Assembly: GCA_964434865.1 (NCBI GenBank)
Contig: CAYSWV010000020.1
Coordinates: forward strand, 1-64,000
DNA length: 64,000 nucleotides
Source: CAYSWV01 sp964434865
Lineage (GTDB): Bacteria; Cyanobacteriota; Cyanobacteriia; Thermostichales; Thermostichaceae
Reading direction: 5' to 3'
How positions within the stretch are numbered: the stretch's first letter is position 1; each line of letters begins with the position of its first letter. The position numbers were made by a program, and so were the translations under genes. The notes beneath the pieces were generated by a model. That model was given only the letters and a program-made list of their open reading frames with translations. It was not told the DNA's origin and did no database searches. This document shows positions 9,996 to 17,260 of this stretch, one piece after another.

Positions 9996-10529
9996 GTGTT
10001 GAAGCGTCATGTGATAGCGTCCTTAACGTTGGGAGCCTTAGCTTTAGGGACCTTTCCTGCTATTAGTTGGGCCTTTGGCGAAGCTCGGATGATTCCCGAT
10101 ACTAGTTTTTACTTTGATAACTTCCGCTTTGATCGATACCCTTATGCCACTGTGGTGGATGTCGTTGCCGGTGATGTCATCGTGGTCCAAATCCAAGGCC
10201 ATAACGATCTGCGTTACGTCAAGCTAGCCGGAATTGAAGCTCTAGATCCAACTGAGCAGCCCTTTCATCAGCAAGCGATTGAAACACTTCGGGACCTGAT
10301 CTTGTTTGAGACGGTCAAGCTAGAGGGTGATAAGTTTCTTCGCAATGAGGATGCCACTGGGTTGCTAGAAGCCTATATCTGGCTGGAAGGTCATCAAATG
10401 AATGCTGTGTTGGTTCGTTCAGGCTTAGCAACAGTCATTCCTTATAGCCACAACATCAAGTACGACAACTACTTCTCTGGTCTGCAAGATCGGGCTAGAG
10501 ATGAGCGGCTTGGCATCTGGTCTCTCTAA
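9996..10529 (+). CDS. Exported SNase-fold protein with altered active site
   Basis: A 177-residue protein with a signal peptide (hydrophobic residues 8-27, ending ISWA) and a staphylococcal-nuclease fold from about residue 50 to the end (VVDVVAGD, YVKLAGIEALD, VRSGLATV, LGIWSL). Aligned with S. aureus nuclease, Asp21 is kept (Asp60), but Arg35 becomes Lys76, Asp40 becomes Glu81, Thr41 becomes Ala, Glu43 becomes Asp84, and Arg87 appears replaced by Leu. The protein is therefore probably a weak or inactive nuclease. The GTG start at 9996 has GAGGAGG 7 nt upstream, a strong site; an ATG at 9989 is out of frame. Confidence 0.82.
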   Translation: MLKRHVIASLTLGALALGTFPAISWAFGEARMIPDTSFYFDNFRFDRYPYATVVDVVAGDVIVVQIQGHNDLRYVKLAGIEALDPTEQPFHQQAIETLRDLILFETVKLEGDKFLRNEDATGLLEAYIWLEGHQMNAVLVRSGLATVIPYSHNIKYDNYFSGLQDRARDERLGIWSL

Positions 10530-10618
10530 GATCCTTAATCAATTTGGCGCAAGTTGTAGCATCTGTTGTGGTTATGGATTATAGTAGTTCAGGGTCTTTT
10601 GAGGGGTCTCGAAGGGCT

Positions 10619-10730
10619 CTTAAGTTATATCTGGATAAGTTATGTCTGGATAAGCTAATTGTGTCTGGATAAACTGATAGTTGATCAACTTGTAATGTCT
10701 GATCAACTTGTATCTGGATCATCCTTGATT
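10619..10730. repeat. Short degenerate direct repeats before tRNA-Leu
   Basis: TCTGGATAA occurs three times between about 10628 and 10673 within slightly different 13-20 bp units, followed by two copies of TGATCAACTTGTA. The block ends about 12 bp before the tRNA gene and no gene covers it. Confidence 0.7.
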
Positions 10731-10741
10731 CAGAACCACCT

Positions 10742-10821
10742 GCGGACGTGGCGGAATTGGTAGACGCGCTAGACTTAGGATCTAGTCCTTTTGGGTCAGA
10801 GTTCGAGTCTCTGCGTCCGCA
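10742..10821 (+). tRNA. tRNA-Leu (anticodon UAG)
   Basis: The acceptor stem GCGGACG (10742-10748) pairs with CGTCCGC (10814-10820), with discriminator A at 10821. The anticodon stem CTAGA/TCTAG encloses loop CTTAGGA, with anticodon TAG at 10776-10778, reading CUN leucine codons. There is a T-arm with GTTCGAGTC, and a long variable arm typical of class II tRNA-Leu. CCA is not encoded. Confidence 0.95.
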
Positions 10822-10961
10822 TCTCAGGCTTAACAGCATTGTGGCAACATCGTGGGCTTAGCAACATTGGGAGTCCGATCGCCAACCTCATGCTGATAGT
10901 TAGGCAGGAACCTGATCGCTACATGGACATGATCAGGGTTTCTACCAGAGTTGAGGTCATT

Positions 10962-11702
10962 ATGCAGATCAAGCAACGAAATATTGGCCTAACGGTAGGT
11001 GATAACCTGATGCGGGTTTATATTGCCTCCCCTGAACCTGAGGGTCAATACCCAGGCATCTTGTTCTACTCTGATATTTATCAATTGGGGCGGCCTATAA
11101 CTCGCTTAGCCGATCGGTTAGCTGGCTATGGGTATGTGGTTGCGGCTCCTGAAATCTTTCATCGGCAACTGTCTCTGGGAACAGTTATTGAACCCACTGA
11201 TCTAGGGCGGCTACGGGGAAATGAAGCAGCCCGTCGCAGTGAAATCTCAGATTACGATGCTGATGCCCGAGCCGTTTTGAGTTGGTTACTAGCAGAAGCT
11301 ACTGTTGATCCAGTCAAGCTGGGAACCTTAGGCTTTTGCATCGGCGGGCATTTGGCCTTTAGAGCTGCCTTTCAACCTGAAATTAAGGCTACAGTCAGCA
11401 TCTATCCTACTGGCATTCACAGTGGTAAATTAGGCCGTGGTGTTGCCGACACTCTAGAACGAGCGAGTGAAATCAAAGGAGATCTGTTACTCATTTTTGG
11501 AGCCTCCGACCCTCATGTGCCTTCTGAAGGTCGAGACAGCATTCTGCAAGCCTTAGATCAGGCCAATATCTCCTACCAATCGCGTCTTTACCAGGCCAAC
11601 CATACCTTTATGCGAGACGATGGCTACCGCTATGATCCTGTTGCAACTGATCAAGCTTGGTCTGAGCTGATTGCTTTTTTAAGTCGCATTTTTCAATCAT
11701 GA
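10962..11702 (+). CDS. Dienelactone hydrolase family protein
   Basis: A 246-residue alpha/beta hydrolase of the dienelactone hydrolase family. The Cys-Asp-His triad is visible: nucleophile in GFCIGGH, acid in SDPHVP, base in NHTF. The family hydrolyses carboxymethylenebutenolide-type lactones, but the natural substrate in cyanobacteria is not established. The frame opens far upstream, across the tRNA-Leu gene, so upstream starts are excluded. The ATG at 10962 has GAGGT about 9 nt upstream and gives the usual family length; ATG 10923 and 10929 are alternatives. Its last 10 bp overlap the 3' end of the convergent ttcA gene. Confidence 0.87.
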   Translation: MQIKQRNIGLTVGDNLMRVYIASPEPEGQYPGILFYSDIYQLGRPITRLADRLAGYGYVVAAPEIFHRQLSLGTVIEPTDLGRLRGNEAARRSEISDYDADARAVLSWLLAEATVDPVKLGTLGFCIGGHLAFRAAFQPEIKATVSIYPTGIHSGKLGRGVADTLERASEIKGDLLLIFGASDPHVPSEGRDSILQALDQANISYQSRLYQANHTFMRDDGYRYDPVATDQAWSELIAFLSRIFQS

Positions 11703-12523
11703 CGGGAGTGCTCTAAGTCTTGTTTTAAGCTGGGTTTTAAACTAGCAAAATCAAACAGGTGGGGATCCGCTAAATGAGAGGGGATAACTGTTTGCAGGCT
11801 TTGAAATAACTGATCAAGTCGCCCTGGTGTGTCTCGCTCCCACTGCTGTAACATGGCCTTGATTTGAGCCCGTTGGAGATTGACTTGCGAGCCGCACAAA
11901 TTGCAAGGAATAATCGGGAACTGGCGAGCCGTCGCATACTTTTGAATGTCAGACTCTGGACAATAAGCCAAAGGGCGGATCACAACATGCTGCCCATCAT
12001 CACTCAGTAGCTTTGGTGGCATGGCTTTGAGTTGACCAGCGTGAAACATGTTTAAAAATAGGGTTTCAATCATATCGTCGCGATGATGTCCTAGGGCTAG
12101 TTTAGTGGCCCCTACTTCTCTAGCCACCCGATATAAGATCCCTCGTCGCAAGCGCGAGCAAAGTCCACACATGGTTTTCCCTTCAGGGATCACTCGCTTG
12201 ACGATGCTATAGGTGTCTTCTTCGATAATGCGATAAGGGACTCCCAGTGACTCTAAATAAGTTGGCAACACGTCAGGAGGAAAATCAGGTTGCTTTTGAT
12301 CTAGGTTAACAGCCAGAAGTTCAAACTCAACAGGGGCCTTACGTTGTAGACTGAGCAATAGATCTAGCATCGTATAGGAGTCTTTACCCCCAGAGAGGCA
12401 AACCATGATCCGATCACCTGCTTCAATCATCGTATAGTCGTGAATAGCTTTTCCCACTAGACCACGGAGACGTGCCTGCAGCTTTTTAAAGTTCTTAGAG
12501 GGGCTAGCTATTATTGAAGTCAT
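11693..12523 (-). CDS. ttcA: tRNA 2-thiocytidine(32) synthetase TtcA
   Basis: A 276-residue PP-loop ATPase. The ATP-binding SGGKDS motif lies near residue 45, followed by the conserved CGLC pair and a later PCNLCG, which supply the three cysteines that bind the [4Fe-4S] cluster in TtcA. LGHHRDDMIET is also typical. The enzyme adds sulfur to cytidine 32 in the anticodon loop of certain tRNAs. The C-terminal part overlaps the convergent hydrolase gene by 10 bp. It is followed upstream, 12 bp away on the same strand, by thioredoxin reductase, so the two may be co-transcribed. Confidence 0.9.
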   Translation of the reverse strand: MTSIIASPSKNFKKLQARLRGLVGKAIHDYTMIEAGDRIMVCLSGGKDSYTMLDLLLSLQRKAPVEFELLAVNLDQKQPDFPPDVLPTYLESLGVPYRIIEEDTYSIVKRVIPEGKTMCGLCSRLRRGILYRVAREVGATKLALGHHRDDMIETLFLNMFHAGQLKAMPPKLLSDDGQHVVIRPLAYCPESDIQKYATARQFPIIPCNLCGSQVNLQRAQIKAMLQQWERDTPGRLDQLFQSLQTVIPSHLADPHLFDFASLKPSLKQDLEHSRHD

Positions 12524-12535
12524 GATTCTAACGTT

Positions 12536-13711
12536 TTAACCTCTTAGTTGCTGCAAGGTATCCTGTTCAGTTAAGCTAACCTCTTCAACACCTGAGTCTT
12601 CAGCAAAGATAGCTTCTTCAATACTTGAGTCTTCAATAAAACTAACCTCTTCAACACCTAGATCATCGGTAAAACTGGCTTCTAGCAAGCTACTCTCTGA
12701 GTGGGAGGGCTCTGTTGCTGTAGTTGATTGTGGAGTTAACCGTAACTCGAATCCCTGTTCTGATAGCCATCGTTCAGCCAACATCGCAGCCATACACCCT
12801 GTTCCCGCTGCAGTGATCGCCTGCCGAAATTTATGATCTTGAACGTCTCCAGCTGCAAACACCCCCTCAATATTAGTGGCTACCGATCCAGGTTGAGTCA
12901 AGATATAACCGGCCTCATCGAGATCAAGCCAATTTTTAAACAACCCAGTATTCGGGATATGGCCAATTGCATAGAAGAGGCCCCCTGCTGGTAATACTGA
13001 TACAGCTTGAGTTTGATTATGTCTCACTCTCACCCCTGTTACCTTTTGACCATTCCCCTCAACATCAACGGCTTCGGTGTGCCAATGAACTGTGATTTTA
13101 GGATGAGCAAACACCCGATCTTGCATCGTTTTACTGGCGCGCATCTCACCCCGGCGCACGAGCAGATGCACATGGGATCCAAACTTAGTCAAATAAGTAG
13201 CCTCTTCACAAGCAGTATCGCCACCCCCGATCACAACAAGATCAACACCGCGAAACAGAGGCATAGCCCCATCACACACAGCACAGGCCGACAAGCCTCG
13301 ATTCCAATATCTTGATTCACTAGGCAACTGTAGTCGTTTGGCGGTGGCACCAGTTGCGATCACCAAGCTATGGGTTAGCACCTCACGATCGTCAGAGCGA
13401 ATGATAAAGGGCCGTTGATTGAGATTGACTTCCACAACATCTTCAGTGTAAAGAGCAGCTCCCCAACGGCGGGCTTGAGCTTTCATCCGTTGCATTAAGT
13501 CAGGCCCCGTGATGCCATCAGGAAACCCAGGAAAATTTTCAACGTCTGTGGTTGTCATGAGCTGACCCCCTGGGATCCCTCCCATTTGAAAACCTTCAAA
13601 GACAACAGGGTTCAAGTTGGCTCGCCCAGCATAGATTGCGGCTGTAAAACCTGCTGGCCCGGATCCAATAATGACCATATTTTCAATATTTTCAATTCTA
13701 TTTGTTATCAT
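12536..13711 (-). CDS. trxB: Thioredoxin reductase with acidic 11-residue repeat tail
   Basis: A 391-residue flavoprotein. It has an N-terminal FAD-binding GSGPAGFTAAIYAGR, a central NADPH-binding GGGDTACEEA, the redox-active CAVC motif, and the C-terminal FAD motif FAAGDVQDHKFRQA. Standard TrxB proteins end near residue 325. Here about 65 more residues follow, including four 11-residue acidic units (LEASFTDDLGV, EEVSFIEDSSI, EEAIFAEDSGV, EEVSLTEQDTL), encoded by about 33-bp direct repeats. There is no fused thioredoxin domain, so it is not an NTRC. Function: NADPH-dependent reduction of thioredoxin. It is probably in an operon with ttcA downstream. Confidence 0.9.
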   Translation of the reverse strand: MITNRIENIENMVIIGSGPAGFTAAIYAGRANLNPVVFEGFQMGGIPGGQLMTTTDVENFPGFPDGITGPDLMQRMKAQARRWGAALYTEDVVEVNLNQRPFIIRSDDREVLTHSLVIATGATAKRLQLPSESRYWNRGLSACAVCDGAMPLFRGVDLVVIGGGDTACEEATYLTKFGSHVHLLVRRGEMRASKTMQDRVFAHPKITVHWHTEAVDVEGNGQKVTGVRVRHNQTQAVSVLPAGGLFYAIGHIPNTGLFKNWLDLDEAGYILTQPGSVATNIEGVFAAGDVQDHKFRQAITAAGTGCMAAMLAERWLSEQGFELRLTPQSTTATEPSHSESSLLEASFTDDLGVEEVSFIEDSSIEEAIFAEDSGVEEVSLTEQDTLQQLRG

Positions 13712-13848
13712 AGCTTTAACTCATAGTAACTATGACTTATTATACCATTCTGTCCTTTGGGTAAACAATTGATATTAGTAAGTGGGATGAGTGAGCTGGA
13801 ATAGCCCCAGGGTTGATCTCTAGGGGGACCAGGTGCCCCCCGCCCTTT

Positions 13849-14184
13849 CTAGAGACTTGATAACGATAACGGCACCAACCGCCCATCCAGAGTCCAGCCC
13901 AGGAGCATAGATTCGTTGGGATGGATTCGTTGGCCGGTAATGGCACAGCGTTCTTCCCGTTGAGCCGTAGCCACCGCACTAGCCCTGATGTCCTGCCGAG
14001 AAACTCGTGGGGTGAGATCGTCGGAATTTTGATAGACATAGTTCCACAACACTTCTCGAACCAACGCCTGATAGCCCTGATTACCTGCAAGCTCTTTAAG
14101 CCGGTCTTTGAGTTCCCGTTCCAAGCGAATGCTAGTGACTTCCATCTCGCTTGTTGAGGTCTTAGGTAATGTGGACGTCAACAT
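13849..14184 (-). CDS. Ribbon-helix-helix-like small regulatory protein
   Basis: A 111-residue protein. Residues about 14-55 read as a CopG/Arc-type ribbon-helix-helix (EVTSIRLERELKDRLKELAG, then a helix LVREVLWNYVYQ). The second half contains RCAITGQRIHPNESMLLGW, a Cys-containing segment I cannot place. The frame continues to 14208, but the ATG at 14184 is chosen because AAGGAGAG lies 5-6 nt upstream. RHH proteins bind DNA as dimers, often as autoregulators or antitoxins; no toxin gene is adjacent. It is probably a transcription factor or DNA-binding protein conserved in cyanobacteria. Confidence 0.75.
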   Translation of the reverse strand: MLTSTLPKTSTSEMEVTSIRLERELKDRLKELAGNQGYQALVREVLWNYVYQNSDDLTPRVSRQDIRASAVATAQREERCAITGQRIHPNESMLLGWTLDGRLVPLSLSSL

Positions 14185-14284
14185 AATGACTCTCCTTGGT
14201 GATGACACTAAACTTCTCTGTAGTATATTGTAGTATGTCTAGAGAAAAAGTAAAGTCTCGCATTAACCGAATTAACTCACCAAA

Positions 14285-14617
14285 TTAACTTATTGAGTTA
14301 ACTGATTGGGGCACAATAACATCCACAAGTTGATAATGCTTGACCTCAGGTGGCTGCTCAAAATAAGGGGAGAGCAACGCCCGCCAGGACTGGAACTGTT
14401 GAGATTGCCTGAAATTGATCAGATGAGCATCAAGAGACTCCCAATTGACGAGCAGCAGATAACAACATTCCTGCTCCAGACAACGGCGCAATTGGTGATC
14501 TAGGTACCCCTCTGTTTGCTGAAGATAGGGATAAGCTTGTTCAATCGCAGCTTCAAAGGCTGATTGGGTCCCTGGCTTAATGTAGATCTGGGCGATCTCT
14601 AAGATAGGTTGACTCAT
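14285..14617 (-). CDS. ABM-family (antibiotic biosynthesis monooxygenase-like) protein
   Basis: A 110-residue protein with the ferredoxin-like alpha/beta pattern of the ABM superfamily: a first strand EIAQIYIKPG, a helix with FEAAIEQAYP, the typical TEGYLDHQL, and YLLLVNWESLDAHL followed by a FRQSQQFQ helix. Members are dimeric and include heme-degrading and quinol-oxidising enzymes, but many have no known reaction. No catalytic residue can be assigned. It is a single gene with no obvious operon partner. Confidence 0.75.
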   Translation of the reverse strand: MSQPILEIAQIYIKPGTQSAFEAAIEQAYPYLQQTEGYLDHQLRRCLEQECCYLLLVNWESLDAHLINFRQSQQFQSWRALLSPYFEQPPEVKHYQLVDVIVPQSVNSIS

Positions 14618-14719
14618 AGCTTAATGGGTAACTCAGTCATTAGGCTGAAGTAATCGTCAAAAGATAAACTATCATGCAGCCCGTTGGTAAAGCCGTATCA
14701 GAGGGTCGCTTTTGCCTAG

Positions 14720-14986
14720 TTAATCGCCGACAGGGGAGATCTCAATGAGATGCTGCACTTTTCTTAGCATGCCATGAGTTGTGGAATCATCAATCCGCTC
14801 AACTACAGCGCCGATCTTACCCAGGCCAAGACACTTTAAAGCTGCACCCTGATCCTTGGGATTCCCGATTGCACTGCGAACCTGCTTAATTCTGACAGGC
14901 CGATCAGTGGGTGCCCCCAGTGAAGGCAGTTGTGCAATTTTAGATTTGTTTCGCTTGGTGTGCTTGATCTTATCATGCCAACGCAT
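14720..14986 (-). CDS. Orphan ribosomal protein uL30-like protein
   Basis: A small basic protein (88 residues from ATG 14986; a TTG at 15013 would add nine). The C-terminal 55 residues read like bacterial uL30: VRIKQVRSAIG, LKCLGLGKIGAVVER, GMLRKVQHLIEI. The N-terminus has about 30 extra basic residues (DKIKHTKRNKSK). uL30 is normally encoded by rpmD in the spc operon and is, to my knowledge, generally missing from cyanobacterial and chloroplast ribosomes. Here it stands alone beside hppD. It may be a ribosomal component, a ribosome-associated factor or a repurposed homologue. The start is uncertain because no good ribosome binding site is visible. Confidence 0.7.
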   Translation of the reverse strand: MRWHDKIKHTKRNKSKIAQLPSLGAPTDRPVRIKQVRSAIGNPKDQGAALKCLGLGKIGAVVERIDDSTTHGMLRKVQHLIEISPVGD

Positions 14987-15053
14987 AGGTACTTGCCATT
15001 TATATAAACCCAACCTTACTAGGCTAAGCTAAGAACTAGGATTTGGCAATTGG

Positions 15054-16154
15054 CTATCTGAAGGAATGCTCGGAAGAGACTTGTAGCTGTTGCTGCTCCA
15101 TAGCTTCAAATAAAGCCTTAAAGTTGCGATCACCGAACCCAGTTGCTGGAGTGTAACGCTGAATTAGTTCAAAAAACAAGGTAGGTTCTGGAAAAATAGG
15201 TTGAGTAAAGATCTGCAGCAGCTTGCAACCATCTACCTGATCTATTAAGACCTGTTGCCTAGCTAAAGTTGCCACCAAGGTTGGGTCAAGGGAGGCATCG
15301 TATTGTAAGAGGTGCTGATAATAGCTCTCAGGCACTACCAGGAAGTTTAGCCCTTGCTGCCGTAATCTCTCAACTGTAGTTAAAATCTTGGAGGTATGTA
15401 GAGCAATATGTTGAATGCCAGGGCCTCGATTCGCATTGACAAACTCTTGAATTTGGGACAAGCTCCCAATCGGCTCATTAATTGCTAGTTGCAGAGGGAT
15501 CCCACCAGAGCGATCGCCAACCACTTGGCTCCTTAACCCAGAACGTTGAGTTTCAATTTGACATTGGTAAAGAGTAGACCAGTTAAAGACGTGTTGATAC
15601 CATTCCACCAGGGATCCCATAGTCCCAACCGGGACATTTAAAACCATATGATCAATATGTGAAACCAGTGAGTCTGTTGGTCCCTTGGATGAACAGAGTT
15701 CAAACCCTGGCAGAATCGGTTCCATTCGCTTCACTGGACCCGGGCGCTCAATTAAGGAATGTCGAAACTGGTATCCCCCTGGTTGTAAGGGTAGACCTAG
15801 CTGGCAATGCCACCCCTCAGACTGCCACTCCACGACTTGATCCTGCTGTCTGAGCCACTCATAAGCTTGAGTAAGGTTACTGACTTGAAACGCAATATCA
15901 GCAATACCTTGAGGGTGATGAGCGCGATAGTGATGAATCTGATCCGCAAGGGTCTCAGAGGCTCTAGGCCCTAAGGCCTCCGATAAGATAAAATGGATAG
16001 CCCCCTGATTCAACCATAGGCTAGTTGTAGCTTGAGTTCGGCGCTGTCCCCGAAGTTGGAATCCCCAGATGTGCTGAAACCAGTGTCCCCACTTTTCAAC
16101 GTGATCAACATAGAAGTGGATATGATCAATGCCCAAACAGCTTAACCCGGTCAT
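15054..16154 (-). CDS. hppD: 4-Hydroxyphenylpyruvate dioxygenase
   Basis: A 366-residue non-heme iron dioxygenase with two vicinal-oxygen-chelate domains. The iron ligands expected in the family are visible: the second His of SHIDHMVLNV, the His of GIQHIAL, and the Glu of LFFELIQR. The enzyme converts 4-hydroxyphenylpyruvate to homogentisate, the head-group precursor for tocopherol and, in plants, plastoquinone. The N-terminal domain starts GIDHIHFYVDH. Length is normal. It lies 98 bp downstream of the EF-Tu-like gene on the same strand; a functional link is not implied. Confidence 0.93.
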   Translation of the reverse strand: MTGLSCLGIDHIHFYVDHVEKWGHWFQHIWGFQLRGQRRTQATTSLWLNQGAIHFILSEALGPRASETLADQIHHYRAHHPQGIADIAFQVSNLTQAYEWLRQQDQVVEWQSEGWHCQLGLPLQPGGYQFRHSLIERPGPVKRMEPILPGFELCSSKGPTDSLVSHIDHMVLNVPVGTMGSLVEWYQHVFNWSTLYQCQIETQRSGLRSQVVGDRSGGIPLQLAINEPIGSLSQIQEFVNANRGPGIQHIALHTSKILTTVERLRQQGLNFLVVPESYYQHLLQYDASLDPTLVATLARQQVLIDQVDGCKLLQIFTQPIFPEPTLFFELIQRYTPATGFGDRNFKALFEAMEQQQLQVSSEHSFR

Positions 16155-16252
16155 GCAACTCTTAATGCCAATGGCAAGGGATCAGGATCATCTTATCGAA
16201 CAGAGCTAACCAGTGCCAAGCCAAGTATCCCTCTTGACTCTAAAGTTAAGGC

Positions 16253-17248
16253 TTAGGTCTTAATGACAGCACCCGCAATAATCACATGATCTTGGTTCGC
16301 GATAATAAACCGACGTCGCTCTAAAGTATCAATTGGATCTAACAAATGGATCACAGCAGACACTTTTTCACCGGGTTGAATCGGTGACATCAAGACCAAT
16401 TCTGCATTCACAATCTGTTGACCAAAAATAAGCTGATAGGTGCCCGATTGGACAATCATCGTGATCCCACGAGTAAAAACCTCAGCTTCTTTGAAAACAT
16501 ACAACAAAACCTCTAGCTGCTGAGTCGCTATCGGGATAGGCAACGGCCTAGATCCAACTTGGATTTTCGCTAAAATTCTGGCTATAGTCTCACAACCTCT
16601 GGTTAATCGAGTTGGAGCTTCTAAAGCATCGAACACCACAAGGGCTAGATCACCGGGTAAATCATAAGTTTTTAAGAGTTCTCGGATCTCGAGTTCTTCC
16701 AGTTTCAAGACGGCTTCTTTAAACTCCAGATCGGTACCCTCGATCTGAGCGGATTGGGCAAATCCAATCATGACTGGACCTAATGAAAATTGTCGGCTTA
16801 GGATAATATCCTCCCGATTAATCGGCAACGGCCCTTGAGTCGCATCAACCACAATGATCACAGCCTCGGCTGAGGCGATCAAAGCAGCTCTAGCAAAAAC
16901 ATCTCGGTGGGAGGTGGTGACAGCGTTTACAAGACCTACAGTGTGTAGCTCTGCTTGAAAAGATCGACAAAGTTCACCGCCTAGTAAGGCTACCGAGAGT
17001 TCAACTACCATCGATTCAACGGTTCGGCCTTCTAAATCTTGACTCTTAGCTAAATGGGACTCCAAGTCCGGGCCTTCAAGTTCTACTGGAGCTAGATCTC
17101 TGGGAGCCAACTCTCCAGATGCCTGACTAGAGGTCTCAGACGTAGGATCCTGTGAAGATTGAGGAGTTGACCCACTTTTTCGTCTCCAGATGGCTCCTAT
17201 CACCACCCCTGCCACCATCACCAGGGCCACCACAATAAAAATCTTCAT
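16253..17248 (-). CDS. Membrane-anchored EF-Tu-like pseudo-GTPase
   Basis: A 331-residue protein of unknown function. Residues 1-21 form one transmembrane segment, 22-75 a Ser/Pro/acid linker, about 80-230 a degenerate EF-Tu G domain, and about 240-331 an EF-Tu domain 3. Family resemblance is strong: QGPLPINREDIILSRQ (139-153) matches GPMPQTREHILLxRQ, EIRELLKTYDLPGD (187-200) matches EVRELLSQYDFPGD, and RRFIIANQDHVIIAGAV matches the EF-Tu C-terminus. The P-loop, the DCPGH motif (TTSHRD at the position) and NKCD (AQSA) are gone, and domain 2 is missing. ATG 17248 has AGGA 6 nt upstream. It starts 12 nt after the RecQ-like gene, so they are probably co-transcribed. Confidence 0.85.
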   Translation of the reverse strand: MKIFIVVALVMVAGVVIGAIWRRKSGSTPQSSQDPTSETSSQASGELAPRDLAPVELEGPDLESHLAKSQDLEGRTVESMVVELSVALLGGELCRSFQAELHTVGLVNAVTTSHRDVFARAALIASAEAVIIVVDATQGPLPINREDIILSRQFSLGPVMIGFAQSAQIEGTDLEFKEAVLKLEELEIRELLKTYDLPGDLALVVFDALEAPTRLTRGCETIARILAKIQVGSRPLPIPIATQQLEVLLYVFKEAEVFTRGITMIVQSGTYQLIFGQQIVNAELVLMSPIQPGEKVSAVIHLLDPIDTLERRRFIIANQDHVIIAGAVIKT

Positions 17249-17260
17249 AGCATCCTACAG

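Noticed and set aside
10579..10839. Minus-strand 86-codon frame
   Set aside because: It runs across the tRNA-Leu gene and the repeat block in front of it and shows no protein-like pattern.
13740..14090. Minus-strand 116-codon frame
   Set aside because: It is an alternative frame overlapping the ribbon-helix-helix gene, which has a good ribosome binding site and a recognisable domain.
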